Source of the DNA: Glutamicibacter sp. MNS18
Lineage (GTDB): Bacteria > Actinomycetota > Actinomycetes > Actinomycetales > Micrococcaceae
Assembly: GCF_026107515.2 (NCBI RefSeq)
Contig: NZ_JAPCHW010000016.1
Coordinates: 31,689 to 95,688 of the forward strand
Length of the DNA stretch: 64,000 nt
Reading direction: 5' to 3'
This document shows positions 26,098-35,800 of this stretch, in pieces; the stretch's first letter is position 1, and each line of letters opens with the position of its first letter. The notes beneath the pieces were generated by a model. It did not search any database. It saw only the letters and a list, made by a program, of their open reading frames with translations, and had not been told where the DNA came from. The position numbers were made by a program, and so were the translations under genes.

Positions 26098-29000
26098 CTA
26101 GCCGCACGCAATGCGCACCTCGGCGGGCTGACCGCCGATCAGCATCACCGCGCGCCAACACCCCCGATGCCGTACCGGATCCCGGGCTGCCAGCACAGGC
26201 CAGTTCAGCGGTTGCATGTCAAAGGGATGCATGGCCTCGACCACCAGCACATCGCGCTCATCCAGGGCCATGGCCGGCAAACCGAAGTCGTAGGCCAGCC
26301 GGGCCGACGGGGCACAGAACACCACCGGCCGATGCCCCTGCGCCGCCAGTTCGTTCAACCGTCCGGCCAACCCGGGATCCGGGGCGCCGGAGAGCACCAG
26401 GGCCGTGCCCGGGGCCAACTCCTGCGCCCCGTCGCCCAACTGAACACCCCAGCGTCGGGAAAGCAGACGGGCCACCTCGGATCGCAACCCCGCATCGGGC
26501 ACCAGGATGAAACCGATCCCCGCCGGGGTGAAATGCACCGGTGTCTCTTCCAAGCCGCTGGTTCCCAGGAACCGGTCACCGACCCGGGATGACGCCGCAG
26601 GTTCGGCGCCCCAAGCAGCCGGCGCACTGCCGATTGCGGAGCGCAACCCGGTCAGCTGGATGCCGTGCATCTGTCCGTCGGGTCCGACTTGGATCCCACG
26701 TCCGGCCACGGCGCTGACCAGAGGCAGTTTCGGCCACATCATCGTCAGCCCCTGGGGTGCACCCAGGGGGAAGTACCAGCGCCGGGTGCACAGCTGTGTG
26801 GCCTTGAGCGCCGACAGGTCGCGATCCCCGATGATCACCACTTGCACTGCACTCTGCGGCGCCCCGCGGATCAGCGTCGCGATGACCTCGTCGAACCGGG
26901 CCCAGAGTGCCGGGGGCAAGGCGGCGGCCAGACCCGCAAGATTGCGGGCCACCACCAGCACCCCACGCAACTGCCCGGCCCCGGCCAGGAAGTCCAGGGC
27001 CTGGGTGAACAGGTAGGTGTCCGTACCGGTAAGCAGTACCTGGTGCGGTTCGGGCCGCCGCCCCGGTGGCGGGGCCGCGTCGAAGTACAGCAACCGGTGA
27101 CCGGTGCCGAATAACCCGGCAGCCAGGTGCCCGCCGCCAGCTTCCGGCAGGCCGCTGACCAGCAGGGCCGGGGCGGTGCCGGTGCCCAGGCACAATGGCC
27201 GGAGCCTGCCCCCGGACAGGTCGTCGAGCACCCCGCACAGCACCTGGCCATCCCCGGGCTCCCCGGGGGCAACTTCCTGCACGGACCCGGGCAGTGGCGG
27301 GGCAAAGGGATTGTCGACGCCCGGATGACCCTGCCAGCTTTCTCCGATCCGTTCCACGCGTTGGCGCAGCAGTTCCATGGCCTGGCCGGCCGTTGGCTGC
27401 TGGCCCAGCGGTCGGCGGCGGTATTCGGCGAAACCATGGGCCGCCCGTTCGGCCAGGTAGCCCACCGGCGGCGGGGCCGCCGCCAGCCGGAACCGGAACC
27501 GGGTGGCCCCGATCGCGTTTCCGCGCAGGATCGCCTCACCGGGCCGGCTCAGTTGGGCGGCCTGCGCACTGCCCACCAGGTCGATGGACTCGGCATTCTC
27601 CCGGACACGCAGGGCGATGACGGTGTTGACATTCGCCCGGGTCTGCCCGCTGAGGGTGCCGGCCGGTTTCTGCGTGGACAGCAGCAGGTGGATACCCAAT
27701 GCCCGGCCCACCGTGGCGATGCGGTCGACGCGGGTCCCGGCCTCGGGCAACTGGTCGATGAACACCCTGAATTCGTCGATGACCACCACCAGCCGCGGTA
27801 AGGCGGGCCACCGGCCGTTGGCCTGCTGGTATTCGCCGATGTCGCTGCACCTGGCATCGTGCAGCAGCTGTTCGCGGCGCCGGATCTCGGTTTCCAACTG
27901 CTGCAGCATGCGCAGCGCCTGGGCGCCGTCCAGGTCCGAGGAGAACAGCTGGGTATGCGGCAACCTGGCGAACACCGACAGGCTCGCGCCGCCCTTGAAA
28001 TCGACCAGGGCCAGGGCCAGTTGTTGCGGGGAATGCCCGGCCACCAGTTCGGCCACGATCCGCCGCAACGCCTCCGACTTGCCGGAGCCGGTGGTTCCGG
28101 CCACGAGCACATGCGGGCCGTCGGATTCCAGATCCAGGCCGACTTCACGCCCCTGCTGGTCATCACCCAGGGCGCAGTGCAATACGCGGCCGGAATGGGC
28201 GGGAGCCCGCTGTTCGACGCGATGCCTTCCCGCCGACAACCAGCAGTCCACCAGCCGGGCGAAATGCGCGGGGCTGAGCCGCTCGGGACAATCCAGCTGC
28301 GCCTGCACATCATCGAGAAGCGCCTGCCCGCTGTCCACATCGACCCAGCCGCTGAGTCCATCGCCTATCCGGGGTCCGAGGCCGATGACCAGCGCCCCGG
28401 GCACCGGCCGCGCAGTGCCGGCAACCAGGTACAGCACTTCGAGATCCGGCCGCGGGTTCGAGCCAAACCCCGCCGGTGCCGGTTCCGTTGGCGGGGTTCC
28501 GAGACTGATGTTGGGTAGCAGCACCAAGCTGGCCGGAAGCAGCCGGAGCCCCGGGTCGATCACCAGTCTCGGCCCGCCGGAAATGACCGATGGCAGCAGC
28601 CGGGCCAGTATCGCGCACAGCACCTCCAAACCGTCCCCGGGGTGCTTGGCGAGCACCTGCCACGCGCCGGTGGCTTCCATGGCGAACACCGCAGAGGCGT
28701 GCCCTCCTCCGGTCACCGGGTCCCGGGAGCCGGCCGACTCGGGGTTCCAGCGCCCGCTCCCCAGCACCAGCAACGGTTCGGTGCCCGGGTACGGCAGCAG
28801 CCCGCGTCCGCTGGTCGCGGCCGCGATCACGGTGCCCAGGGGTGGTGCGAGCCGGCGTCGCAGCGCCAGCCACCTGCCGGTATGTTCGCGAGCTGTGCGA
28901 CGGTAGCCGATCCGGGCGCGGACCAATCCCGCCAGTGGGATGGCCGCCAGCAGCGCGGTGCACCCGGAGATGACCAGGAAGATCCTGGAGCCGGTCAGCA

Positions 29001-29658
29001 GCGCCAGCAGGATACCGATCGCCAGCGGGACCACGGCGGCACCCAGCATCGTCACCAACCGTTGCGCCTCGGGTTTGGCTGGCAACCGGGGTGGGGGAGT
29101 TGGCCAGCGCTCGCCGGCCGGTTCCAGTTCGGACAGAGGATCCTCCACCTTCAACGTGGTTTGCCCCATCCTGATCAGCGCTCCGCGCACCAGCCTCATC
29201 GGCCCGTCATCCGCTGCCCGTCCGCCGCCCAGCAACCGCACCGTTTGCCCGGGGGCCACATGCAGCGTGATGCTGCGGTGGTCCACTTCGACGGTGGCCT
29301 GCACCCGTGCCAGGGCCGGGTCCTCCAACCACAACGGGGCGCACCGGCCCACCGGGTGGGAACCAGGCAAGAGGGCGATGTGCGCCCCGGCATTGGGCCC
29401 ATCGAGCACGTACAACTGCAAGGCCTGCGGGCCGGTGGTTTCACGCTGCGCGGGCACATCGGTGATGATCGCCGAATCCTGCGGCGCGAAGTCGGCAAGC
29501 TCACCCAGCGGCCGCCCGGCGCAGAACCAGGGGCCCGGACCGAACTGCGCGCGCAGCAGCGCCTGGAGCCCGGGACCGTCCAGCACCTGATCGCTATGGA
29601 CGACGAAATGCCGTGGCCGGGCGAAGCCGCGGGAACACAACAGGAATTCCAGAGCCAC
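26098..29658 (-). CDS. FHA/FtsK-SpoIIIE-type ATPase, EccC-like
   Basis: A 1186-residue protein with the layout of type VII secretion ATPases (EccC/EssC/YukB). A degenerate FHA-like N-terminal domain (LYVLDGPNAGAHIALLPGSH, then LIRMGQTTLKV) is followed by two membrane helices (AVVPLAIGILLALL and IFLVISGCTALLAAIPLAGL, about 215-260). The first FtsK domain is intact: Walker A GTTGSGKSE at about 524-532 and Walker B LVVVIDEF near 626. A second ATPase-like domain (from about 800) and a third (from about 1050) have lost their Walker A lysines, for example LLVSGLPEAGGGH. No EsxA/B, EccB, EccD, EccE or mycosin gene is near. It is divergent from the Tad pilus genes. Substrate or function unknown. Confidence 0.85.
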   Translation of the reverse strand: MALEFLLCSRGFARPRHFVVHSDQVLDGPGLQALLRAQFGPGPWFCAGRPLGELADFAPQDSAIITDVPAQRETTGPQALQLYVLDGPNAGAHIALLPGSHPVGRCAPLWLEDPALARVQATVEVDHRSITLHVAPGQTVRLLGGGRAADDGPMRLVRGALIRMGQTTLKVEDPLSELEPAGERWPTPPPRLPAKPEAQRLVTMLGAAVVPLAIGILLALLTGSRIFLVISGCTALLAAIPLAGLVRARIGYRRTAREHTGRWLALRRRLAPPLGTVIAAATSGRGLLPYPGTEPLLVLGSGRWNPESAGSRDPVTGGGHASAVFAMEATGAWQVLAKHPGDGLEVLCAILARLLPSVISGGPRLVIDPGLRLLPASLVLLPNISLGTPPTEPAPAGFGSNPRPDLEVLYLVAGTARPVPGALVIGLGPRIGDGLSGWVDVDSGQALLDDVQAQLDCPERLSPAHFARLVDCWLSAGRHRVEQRAPAHSGRVLHCALGDDQQGREVGLDLESDGPHVLVAGTTGSGKSEALRRIVAELVAGHSPQQLALALVDFKGGASLSVFARLPHTQLFSSDLDGAQALRMLQQLETEIRRREQLLHDARCSDIGEYQQANGRWPALPRLVVVIDEFRVFIDQLPEAGTRVDRIATVGRALGIHLLLSTQKPAGTLSGQTRANVNTVIALRVRENAESIDLVGSAQAAQLSRPGEAILRGNAIGATRFRFRLAAAPPPVGYLAERAAHGFAEYRRRPLGQQPTAGQAMELLRQRVERIGESWQGHPGVDNPFAPPLPGSVQEVAPGEPGDGQVLCGVLDDLSGGRLRPLCLGTGTAPALLVSGLPEAGGGHLAAGLFGTGHRLLYFDAAPPPGRRPEPHQVLLTGTDTYLFTQALDFLAGAGQLRGVLVVARNLAGLAAALPPALWARFDEVIATLIRGAPQSAVQVVIIGDRDLSALKATQLCTRRWYFPLGAPQGLTMMWPKLPLVSAVAGRGIQVGPDGQMHGIQLTGLRSAIGSAPAAWGAEPAASSRVGDRFLGTSGLEETPVHFTPAGIGFILVPDAGLRSEVARLLSRRWGVQLGDGAQELAPGTALVLSGAPDPGLAGRLNELAAQGHRPVVFCAPSARLAYDFGLPAMALDERDVLVVEAMHPFDMQPLNWPVLAARDPVRHRGCWRAVMLIGGQPAEVRIACG

Positions 29659-29963
29659 CGGATCCTACCCCCGTAACGTTGAGTGGAGAAATGAGCGCCT
29701 GTGGGCACCATCAACCCACGGCCTGAGGTGCGCTGTTTCAGTCGTGCCCAGAAATGTGGACAGCATCAAGCAGAAATACTTATCCACAAACTTGGCAGCA
29801 CCCCTTGAAAGCCCGTGGCCGTGGCACTAGCATCCGTGGTCAATGGACTTCGGCGCCGGAGGGATGAACCCGTGTGCCATCGTTGCGTCCGGTGGCACTT
29901 GGGGCCGGACGGTACCCCGGAAAACGGGTGGGCAGGCGCAGCAGTTGCCGAAGGGACCGGATC

Positions 29964-31190
29964 GTGGATGCGTTGTCAGTGGTGGAAGACGAGGTGCGCG
30001 AACTGGTGCGCCGGCACGGACTGGATCCGGCCAAGCAACCGGCCCAGATCCGCAAGCTGATCGACGATGTGGTCAGGGACTACGACGAACGGGCGCTGCT
30101 CGGCGCGGTACCGCAATTGGGCGAACTGGAAGCGGCCAAACGCAGCGTTTACGACAATGTGGCCGGCTTCGGGCCACTGCAACCGCTGCTGGATGACCCT
30201 TCCGTCGAGGAGATCTGGATCAACGCACCCCACCAGGTGTTCTGCGCCCGTGCCGGACGCAGTGAACTGACCGGAATCCGGCTCGATGCCCAGCAGATCG
30301 CCGCCCTGGTCGAGCGGATGCTCAAGGCCTCGGGGCGCCGGTTGGACCTGTCCCAGCCGTTTGTGGACTGCCAGCTGCCTGACGGATCGCGGCTGCATGT
30401 GGTCATCCCCGACATCACCCGTGAGCACTGGGCGGTGAATATCCGCAAGTTCATCGCCCAGGCCAGCAAGCTCGACGACCTGGTGGAACTGGGGTCATTG
30501 ACCGGGGACGCCGCGTTTTTCCTGGGCTGCGCCATCGCCGCCGGCATGAACGTGATTGTCACCGGCCCCACCCAGGCCGGCAAGACCACGATGCTCAACT
30601 GCCTGTCCTCGGCGATCGGACCCCGTGAACGGGTCATCACCATCGAGGAGATCTTCGAGCTGAACTTCGCCCTGCGCGACCAGGTGGCGATGCAGACCCG
30701 CCTGCCGAATCTGGAAGGCACCGGGGAGATCACCATGCGCAGGCTGGTCAAGGAGGCGCTGCGCATGCGCCCGGAGCGGCTGATCGTCGGCGAGGTGCGT
30801 GAAGCCGAGGCCCTGGACCTGCTGATCGCGTTGAACTCCGGCATCGCCGGGTTGTGCACACTTCATGCCAACTCTGCCCGCGACGCGATCACCAAGATGT
30901 GCACGCTACCGCTGCTGGCCGGTCCCAACATCACCTCCGACTTCGTGGTCAAGACCGTGGCGACCTGTGTGGATGTGGTGGTGCACTGTACCCGGGACCC
31001 GCAGGGACAACGCCATGTGGCGGAGATCCTGACCGTTCCGGGTCGCGTGGAGGAGGACCAGATCGAAACCTCCACCCTGTTCAGCCGTCGCGACGGGCAA
31101 CTCCAGATGGCTCCGGGCGCAGACTGGGCGCACCAGAAATTCGATCTGGCCGGGGTGAAGATGGCCGAACTGATGGGTGCTCGGCGATGA
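29964..31190 (+). CDS. tadA: Tad pilus secretion ATPase TadA/CpaF
   Basis: Hexameric ATPase that drives Tad/Flp pilus assembly. The 408-residue protein starts at GTG 29964 behind GAAGGGA; a longer open frame upstream lacks family similarity. Key motifs are Walker A GPTQAGKTT at 201-209, the Asp box ITIEEIFELN, Walker B-like MRPERLIVGEVREAEALDLL and the His box LCTLHANSARDA. It overlaps tadB by ATGA, so a tadA-tadB-tadC unit is certain. Confidence 0.95.
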   Translation: MDALSVVEDEVRELVRRHGLDPAKQPAQIRKLIDDVVRDYDERALLGAVPQLGELEAAKRSVYDNVAGFGPLQPLLDDPSVEEIWINAPHQVFCARAGRSELTGIRLDAQQIAALVERMLKASGRRLDLSQPFVDCQLPDGSRLHVVIPDITREHWAVNIRKFIAQASKLDDLVELGSLTGDAAFFLGCAIAAGMNVIVTGPTQAGKTTMLNCLSSAIGPRERVITIEEIFELNFALRDQVAMQTRLPNLEGTGEITMRRLVKEALRMRPERLIVGEVREAEALDLLIALNSGIAGLCTLHANSARDAITKMCTLPLLAGPNITSDFVVKTVATCVDVVVHCTRDPQGQRHVAEILTVPGRVEEDQIETSTLFSRRDGQLQMAPGADWAHQKFDLAGVKMAELMGARR

Positions 31191-32038
31191 TCCTGGTCGT
31201 AGCGCTCCTTGGCGGACTCGGCGTGGCCCTGGTGGTCGACGCCTGCCTTTTCGAACCCTGGACCCGCCGCAAGACCGGGCCGGGCAGGATCCGCACGGCC
31301 CTGCTCCAGGCCGGGATCAACACCGTGGCCCCCTCGCGTTTCGTCATCGTCTGTTCCGCTACCGCGGTCACTGCAGCACTGCTGACCCTGGCGGTAACCG
31401 GGTCCTTCCTGTTCGCCGGGCTGTTCGGCGGGTTCGGCGCGTTCGCCCCGTGGGTCTACCTGCGCTACCAGGCTGGCAAACGCCGTGCGCTACTGCGCGA
31501 ACAGTGGCCCGAGGTGGTTGACCACCTGCGCAGCGCCGTGCGTGCCGGACTGTCGTTGCCCGAATCGCTGAGCCAATTGGCCGAGGCCGGCCCGGAAACG
31601 CTGCGACCGGCCTTCCGGGACTTCGCCTTGGACTACCGGGCGACCGCGAACTTCTCGCTGGCCCTGGACCATCTGTCCCTGCGGCTGGCCGACCCCGTGG
31701 CGGATAAGATCCTCACGACCCTGCGCATCACCCGGGAAGTGGGCGGCACCGAACTCGGACACACCCTGGGCACACTGGCCTCGTTCCTGCGCGACGACGT
31801 GAAAACGCGCGGCGAACTGGCCGCCCGGCAGTCCTGGATCATCTCCGCCGCCCGGTTGGCGGTCGCCGCCCCGTGGATCGTGCTGCTGGTGCTTGGCACG
31901 CAGCCGGCGGCAATCGTGGCCTACTCCACCCCGGCCGGGGTATTGCTGCTGGGCGCAGGTTTGCTGGTCAGCTTCATCTGCTACCGGATCATGCTGCGCC
32001 TGGGCACGCTACCGGTGGAAGAACGGGTGCTGATATGA
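31187..32038 (+). CDS. tadB: Tad pilus membrane platform protein TadB
   Basis: A 283-residue type II/IV secretion F-domain protein that forms the inner-membrane platform with TadC. N-terminal helix MILVVALLGGLGVALVVDA, a second pair near 60-100, the cytoplasmic T2SSF core WPEVVDHLRSAVRAGLSLPESLSQLAEAGPETLR to TREVGGTELGHTLGTLASFLRDD, and two C-terminal helices. ATG 31187 overlaps the tadA stop by four bases and its stop overlaps tadC the same way. Confidence 0.93.
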   Translation: MILVVALLGGLGVALVVDACLFEPWTRRKTGPGRIRTALLQAGINTVAPSRFVIVCSATAVTAALLTLAVTGSFLFAGLFGGFGAFAPWVYLRYQAGKRRALLREQWPEVVDHLRSAVRAGLSLPESLSQLAEAGPETLRPAFRDFALDYRATANFSLALDHLSLRLADPVADKILTTLRITREVGGTELGHTLGTLASFLRDDVKTRGELAARQSWIISAARLAVAAPWIVLLVLGTQPAAIVAYSTPAGVLLLGAGLLVSFICYRIMLRLGTLPVEERVLI

Positions 32039-32976
32039 GCAACCCGATCCCGTGGGCGATCATCGCCGGCGCCGGCCTGGGCCTGGGGCTCTGGATGGTG
32101 ATCTTTTGGATGCCCTACTTCCGCGGCCCCAGCCTGGCCCAACGCGTGGCCCCGCACCTGCGGGTGGGCATGCGCTCCTCGCGGATGCTGGAGGACTCCT
32201 GGCGCCAGGAATCGTCGGCCAGCACCCTGGGCCAACTGGCCCGGCCGGTCCTGAACCAATTACGCCGGGTGGCGGCACTGCATAGCCCGGGCTCCGAGAC
32301 CGTGCGACGCCGGTTGAACAACGCCGGGCTGAAGACCAGTGTGCTGGACTACCGGGCCCAGGAGATCGCCTGTGCCCTGTTGGGGCTGCTGGCCGGCACG
32401 GTACTGGTCTCCGCGCTCGCCGGCTCCCGCGGCATCGGCATCCCGCTGGCTGTCATCCTCGTTGCGGGATGCGGCTTCGCCGGGTTCCTGCTGCGCAGCT
32501 GGTGGCTGTCCGAACAGATCCAGCAACGATCGCGGCGGGTGCTGACCCAGTTCCCGACGGTGGCCGACATCCTGGCGCTGACCGTTGGCGCCGGGGAATC
32601 AACCACTGGCGCGCTTGAACGCATCTCCCGTATTTGCCGGGGAGCGATCGGCGAGGAATTCACCACGACCACCAACGAGATCCGCTCCGGGATCCCGATG
32701 ACCCAGGCCATGGAGAATATGGCCGACCGGATCCAGATCGGGGCGATGACCCGTTTCGTGGACGCCATCTGCGTGGCCACCGAACGCGGCACCCCACTGG
32801 CCCAGGTGTTGCGGGACCAGGCCCAGGACGTGCGCGACGCGTCGAAGCGCGAACTGATGGAACTGGCCGGGAAACGCGAGGTAAGCATGCTTGCCCCGAT
32901 CGTATTCGGGATCCTGCCGCTGACCGTTATTTTCGCCGTCTTCCCCGGACTGTCCCTCCTGGAGATGAGCTATTGA
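32035..32976 (+). CDS. tadC: Tad pilus membrane platform protein TadC
   Basis: A 313-residue F-domain protein pairing with TadB. Helices at about 7-25, 115-135 and 140-160, then the T2SSF core QFPTVADILALTVGAGESTTGALERISRI to ATERGTPLAQVLRDQAQDVRDASKRELMELAGKREVSM and a C-terminal helix IVFGILPLTVIFAVFPGL. ATG 32035 overlaps tadB by ATGA. The run RELMELAGKREVSMLAPIVF is characteristic of TadC. Confidence 0.93.
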   Translation: MSNPIPWAIIAGAGLGLGLWMVIFWMPYFRGPSLAQRVAPHLRVGMRSSRMLEDSWRQESSASTLGQLARPVLNQLRRVAALHSPGSETVRRRLNNAGLKTSVLDYRAQEIACALLGLLAGTVLVSALAGSRGIGIPLAVILVAGCGFAGFLLRSWWLSEQIQQRSRRVLTQFPTVADILALTVGAGESTTGALERISRICRGAIGEEFTTTTNEIRSGIPMTQAMENMADRIQIGAMTRFVDAICVATERGTPLAQVLRDQAQDVRDASKRELMELAGKREVSMLAPIVFGILPLTVIFAVFPGLSLLEMSY

Positions 32977-33034
32977 CCAGATCCCGCACACCCCGACACC
33001 TTCGCCCACACCCCGACCCCTGGGAGGAACCGCA

Positions 33035-33268
33035 ATGAAAACCCTGGAACGCGCACTCACCGTCTACCTGCTCACGATCCTGCACCTGCTGCGCCGCGGT
33101 TGGGAGAGGATCCTGCCGCGCCTGAAGGAGGACCGCGGTGATGTGCCTGGTTGGGTCATGATTACCCTCATGTCCGCGCTTCTCGTGGCCGCACTGCTGG
33201 CGGTGGCCGGACCGCGCCTGCAGGAACTGTTCAACCAGGCCATCGACCGGGTCTCGAATATGAACTAG
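33035..33268 (+). CDS. flp: Flp-like type IVb pilin
   Basis: A 77-residue protein with a basic leader (MKTLERALTVYLLTILHLLR), a charged linker ending in EDRGD, then one hydrophobic helix VPGWVMITLMSALLVAALLAVAG. Cleavage after the glycine of RGD would expose the helix as in prepilins. Position between tadC and the TadE genes is where the Flp pilin lies in Tad loci. It starts 58 bases after tadC. No prepilin peptidase gene is in the window, so processing must use one elsewhere. Confidence 0.7.
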   Translation: MKTLERALTVYLLTILHLLRRGWERILPRLKEDRGDVPGWVMITLMSALLVAALLAVAGPRLQELFNQAIDRVSNMN

Positions 33269-33281
33269 GACCGAGCATCCG

Positions 33282-33692
33282 ATGTCCAGCAGACCGTCCC
33301 CAGCCGATGCCTGCCACCGGGTCGAAATCGAACGCGGTTCGGCGGTGGCGGAATTCGTGATGGTTTCGACCCTGCTGATCGTGCTGGGATTGACGATCAT
33401 CCAGTTGGCCCTCGTATTGCATGTGCGCAATACCCTGATCGACGCGGCGAGCCACGGGGCGCGCTACGGCGCCCTGGCTAACCGCAGCGTCCAGGACGGT
33501 GCCGAACGCACCCGGCTGCTGATCGGCCAGAGCCTGCACTACGGGTTCGCCGACCAAATCAGCGCCACCACAAGCAATGTGGGCGGACATGAACTCGTGG
33601 TCGTCACCGTACGCACCCGGGTGCCGTTGTTGGGCCTGGTTCCCAACGGCTGGGAACTGGAATTGACGGGCCAGGCGGTGCGCTATGGCTAG
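33282..33692 (+). CDS. tadE: TadE-like minor pilin
   Basis: A 136-residue pseudopilin. ERGSAVAEFVMVSTLLIVLGLTIIQLALVL at about 15-45 is the TadE motif: Glu-rich cleavage region, E+5-type AEF, then one helix. The rest (RNTLIDAASHGARYGALANRS) is the periplasmic or outer part. Start ATG 33282 is 13 bases after the pilin. Its stop overlaps the next TadE-like gene by eight bases, so translation is coupled. Confidence 0.85.
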   Translation: MSSRPSPADACHRVEIERGSAVAEFVMVSTLLIVLGLTIIQLALVLHVRNTLIDAASHGARYGALANRSVQDGAERTRLLIGQSLHYGFADQISATTSNVGGHELVVVTVRTRVPLLGLVPNGWELELTGQAVRYG

Positions 33693-34149
33693 GGCCCCAT
33701 CCGGACCCGGGCTGCGGAACGCGCGGGAGACTGTGGCGCACGGTGACGCCGAGCGCGGCAGTGCCATCGTCGAATTCATTTTCACCAGCACCCTGGTCCT
33801 GATCCCGATGATCTACCTGGTGCTGGCAGCCGGCCAGTTGCAAGCCGCCAGCTATGCGGCGGTCGGGGCCGCGGACCACGCGGCGAAGGTGTTCGCGGCC
33901 TCCGGCCAGGCGGCACAGGCCGAGACCAACGCCCGGGATGTGGTGGCGCGTACCCTGGCCGATTTCGGGATCGCCGCCGGCCGCGGCACGACCACCATCG
34001 GTTGCGATCCCGGCTGCCTGGAACCGGGCAGTACCGTCAGCGTGTCGGTCAGCATCCAGGTACCGCTGCCCTTCCTGCCCGACGGGTTCGGCGCCTCGGC
34101 CTTCAGCGTCGATTCCACCGCGACCCAGAGGGTTGATCGTTTTGGCTAG
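33685..34149 (+). CDS. Second TadE-like minor pilin
   Basis: A 154-residue protein with the same plan: DAERGSAIVEFIFTSTLVLIPMIYLVLAAGQ as the signal and helix (about 21-50) and a globular tail with two cysteines (TIGCDPGCLEPG) that could form a disulfide. It overlaps the previous gene by eight bases and the next by eight. It is a paralog or a TadF-type partner of the first TadE protein. Confidence 0.8.
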   Translation: MARAPSGPGLRNARETVAHGDAERGSAIVEFIFTSTLVLIPMIYLVLAAGQLQAASYAAVGAADHAAKVFAASGQAAQAETNARDVVARTLADFGIAAGRGTTTIGCDPGCLEPGSTVSVSVSIQVPLPFLPDGFGASAFSVDSTATQRVDRFG

Positions 34150-34600
34150 GACCTGGCCGCTTACACGCCGGGATCCGGCAGCGGAGGACGGGCAGGGACT
34201 GGTGCTGGTGATCGGCCTGGTGGCCATCACCTTGCTGACGATCAGCGTGGTCCTGGCCGCCAGCGCCGTCAACCTCAAGGCCCGGCAACTGCTGGCGGCC
34301 GCCGACGGGGCGGTGATCGCCGCAGTGGACGAGTTCGAGCTGGTCGATGGGGGAGAAGTCCCGCAGATCCGCCTGGAACCGGACCAGTTGGCCCAGGCGG
34401 TGCAACGCTACCTGCTCGATACCCGGGCCGCCACACGGTTCGACAACCTGGGCGTGGGGCAGATCAGGATCATGCCCGACGGGCAGGGTGCCACCATCGA
34501 GCTGCGGGCCACCGTGGATCCGCCCATCGTCGGATGGGTCATCCCCGGTGGGATCCCCATCCACGTCGAAGCCAGCGCCCGCACCGTGCTGAGCCGCTGA
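34142..34600 (+). CDS. TadG-like pilus-associated protein
   Basis: A 152-residue protein starting at TTG 34142, supported by AGAGGG at 34128-34133 and by the 8-base overlap pattern of the operon. AEDGQGLVLVIGLVAITLLTISVVLAASAV (about 11-40) is the pilin-like N-helix seen in TadG-type proteins, and LKARQLLAAADGAVIAAVDEFELV is the usual run after it. TadG proteins are usually much longer with a VWA domain; this short form lacks it. Last gene of the island, followed by prfB. Confidence 0.7.
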   Translation: MARTWPLTRRDPAAEDGQGLVLVIGLVAITLLTISVVLAASAVNLKARQLLAAADGAVIAAVDEFELVDGGEVPQIRLEPDQLAQAVQRYLLDTRAATRFDNLGVGQIRIMPDGQGATIELRATVDPPIVGWVIPGGIPIHVEASARTVLSR

Positions 34601-34646
34601 GGGCGCGTAAAGTGTGATGCGTCCGGCGGTGATGCCGTAGGCTTAG

Positions 34647-35768
34647 ATGATCATGGCTAAAACAGACTTCTCTGCTGAAATACGATCGCTGCGCTCGACA
34701 TTCGACTCCATCGAGGCCGTTAGCGACGTTGATCGAATCAAGGCCGACATCGTTCTCTTGTCGGAAGAAGCTGGTGCCCCTGACCTGTGGGATGATCCGG
34801 CAGCTGCCCAGAAGGTGACCTCCCGACTGTCCCACCGCCAGTCCGAGCTTGAACGCCTGCAACGACTGGCCACCCGGATCGACGATCTGGAAGTGCTGGT
34901 TGAACTGGCCGAAATGGAGGACGACGGGGACACCCTGGCCGAAGCCGATCGTGAACTGGTCTCGATCCGCAAGTCCCTGGCAGAACTGGAAATCGTCACA
35001 TTGCTCAACGGGGAATTCGATTCCCGCGGCGCGGTGGTTACGATCCGCTCGGGCGCCGGTGGTGTCGACGCCGCTGACTTCGCCGAAATGCTGCTGCGCA
35101 TGTATACCCGCTGGGCCGAAAAACGCGGGTACAAAGCCCGGATCATGGACACCTCCTATGCCGAGGAAGCCGGACTGAAGTCGGCGACTTTCGAGATCGA
35201 TGCGCCCTATGCCTTCGGCACGCTCTCGGTGGAGGCCGGGACCCACCGCCTGGTGCGCATCTCGCCCTTCGACAACCAGGGCCGTCGCCAGACCTCCTTC
35301 GCGGCGGTGGAAGTGGTCCCGCTGATCGCCTCCACCGACAGCATCGAGATCCCCGACGCGGAGATCAAGGTCGACGTGTTCCGTTCCTCGGGACCCGGTG
35401 GACAGAGCGTGAACACCACCGACTCCGCGGTACGCATGACCCACATTCCCACCGGCATCGTCGTCTCGATGCAGAACGAGAAGTCGCAGATCCAGAACCG
35501 TGCCGCGGCCCTGCGCGTGTTGCAGTCCCGCCTGCTGCTGCTGAAGAAGGAGCAGGAGGACGCGAAGAAGAAGGAACTGGCCGGCGATGTGAAGGCGTCG
35601 TGGGGCGATCAGATGCGCTCCTACGTGCTCAACCCGTACCAGATGGTCAAGGACCTGCGGACGGACCACGAAGTGGGTAACACCCAGGCCGTGCTCGACG
35701 GGGAAATCGATGACTTCATCGATGCGGGGATCCGTTGGCGCGCCGGGCAACGACGCCCCTCCAACTAG
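34647..35768 (+). CDS. prfB: Peptide chain release factor 2
   Basis: Recognises UGA and UAA and frees the finished peptide. The 373-residue reading frame (371 from ATG 34653) has the codon-recognition tripeptide SPF in [17 protein letters not shown] and the catalytic GGQ in [17 protein letters not shown]. Unlike the enteric gene it is one uninterrupted frame, with no internal UGA frameshift site. A TAGGCT -10 at 34638-34643 suggests a leaderless or nearly leaderless mRNA. In many actinobacteria prfB is followed directly by ftsE; here about 4.5 kb of other genes intervene. Confidence 0.96.
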   Translation: MIMAKTDFSAEIRSLRSTFDSIEAVSDVDRIKADIVLLSEEAGAPDLWDDPAAAQKVTSRLSHRQSELERLQRLATRIDDLEVLVELAEMEDDGDTLAEADRELVSIRKSLAELEIVTLLNGEFDSRGAVVTIRSGAGGVDAADFAEMLLRMYTRWAEKRGYKARIMDTSYAEEAGLKSATFEIDAPYAFGTLSVEAGTHRLVRISPFDNQGRRQTSFAAVEVVPLIASTDSIEIPDAEIKVDVFRSSGPGGQSVNTTDSAVRMTHIPTGIVVSMQNEKSQIQNRAAALRVLQSRLLLLKKEQEDAKKKELAGDVKASWGDQMRSYVLNPYQMVKDLRTDHEVGNTQAVLDGEIDDFIDAGIRWRAGQRRPSN

Positions 35769-35774
35769 CACACA

Positions 35775-35800
35775 GCCCCGAAGGCCAACGCCTTCGGGGC
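35775..35800 (+). terminator. Terminator of prfB
   Basis: GCCCCGAAGG (35775-35784) pairs perfectly with 35791-35800 across a 6-base loop, followed by ATATTTAT. Confidence 0.85.

Noticed and set aside
34647-34760. Programmed +1 frameshift in prfB
   Set aside because: The reading frame is continuous from the start to GGQ, with no internal UGA or slippery CTT-TGA site.
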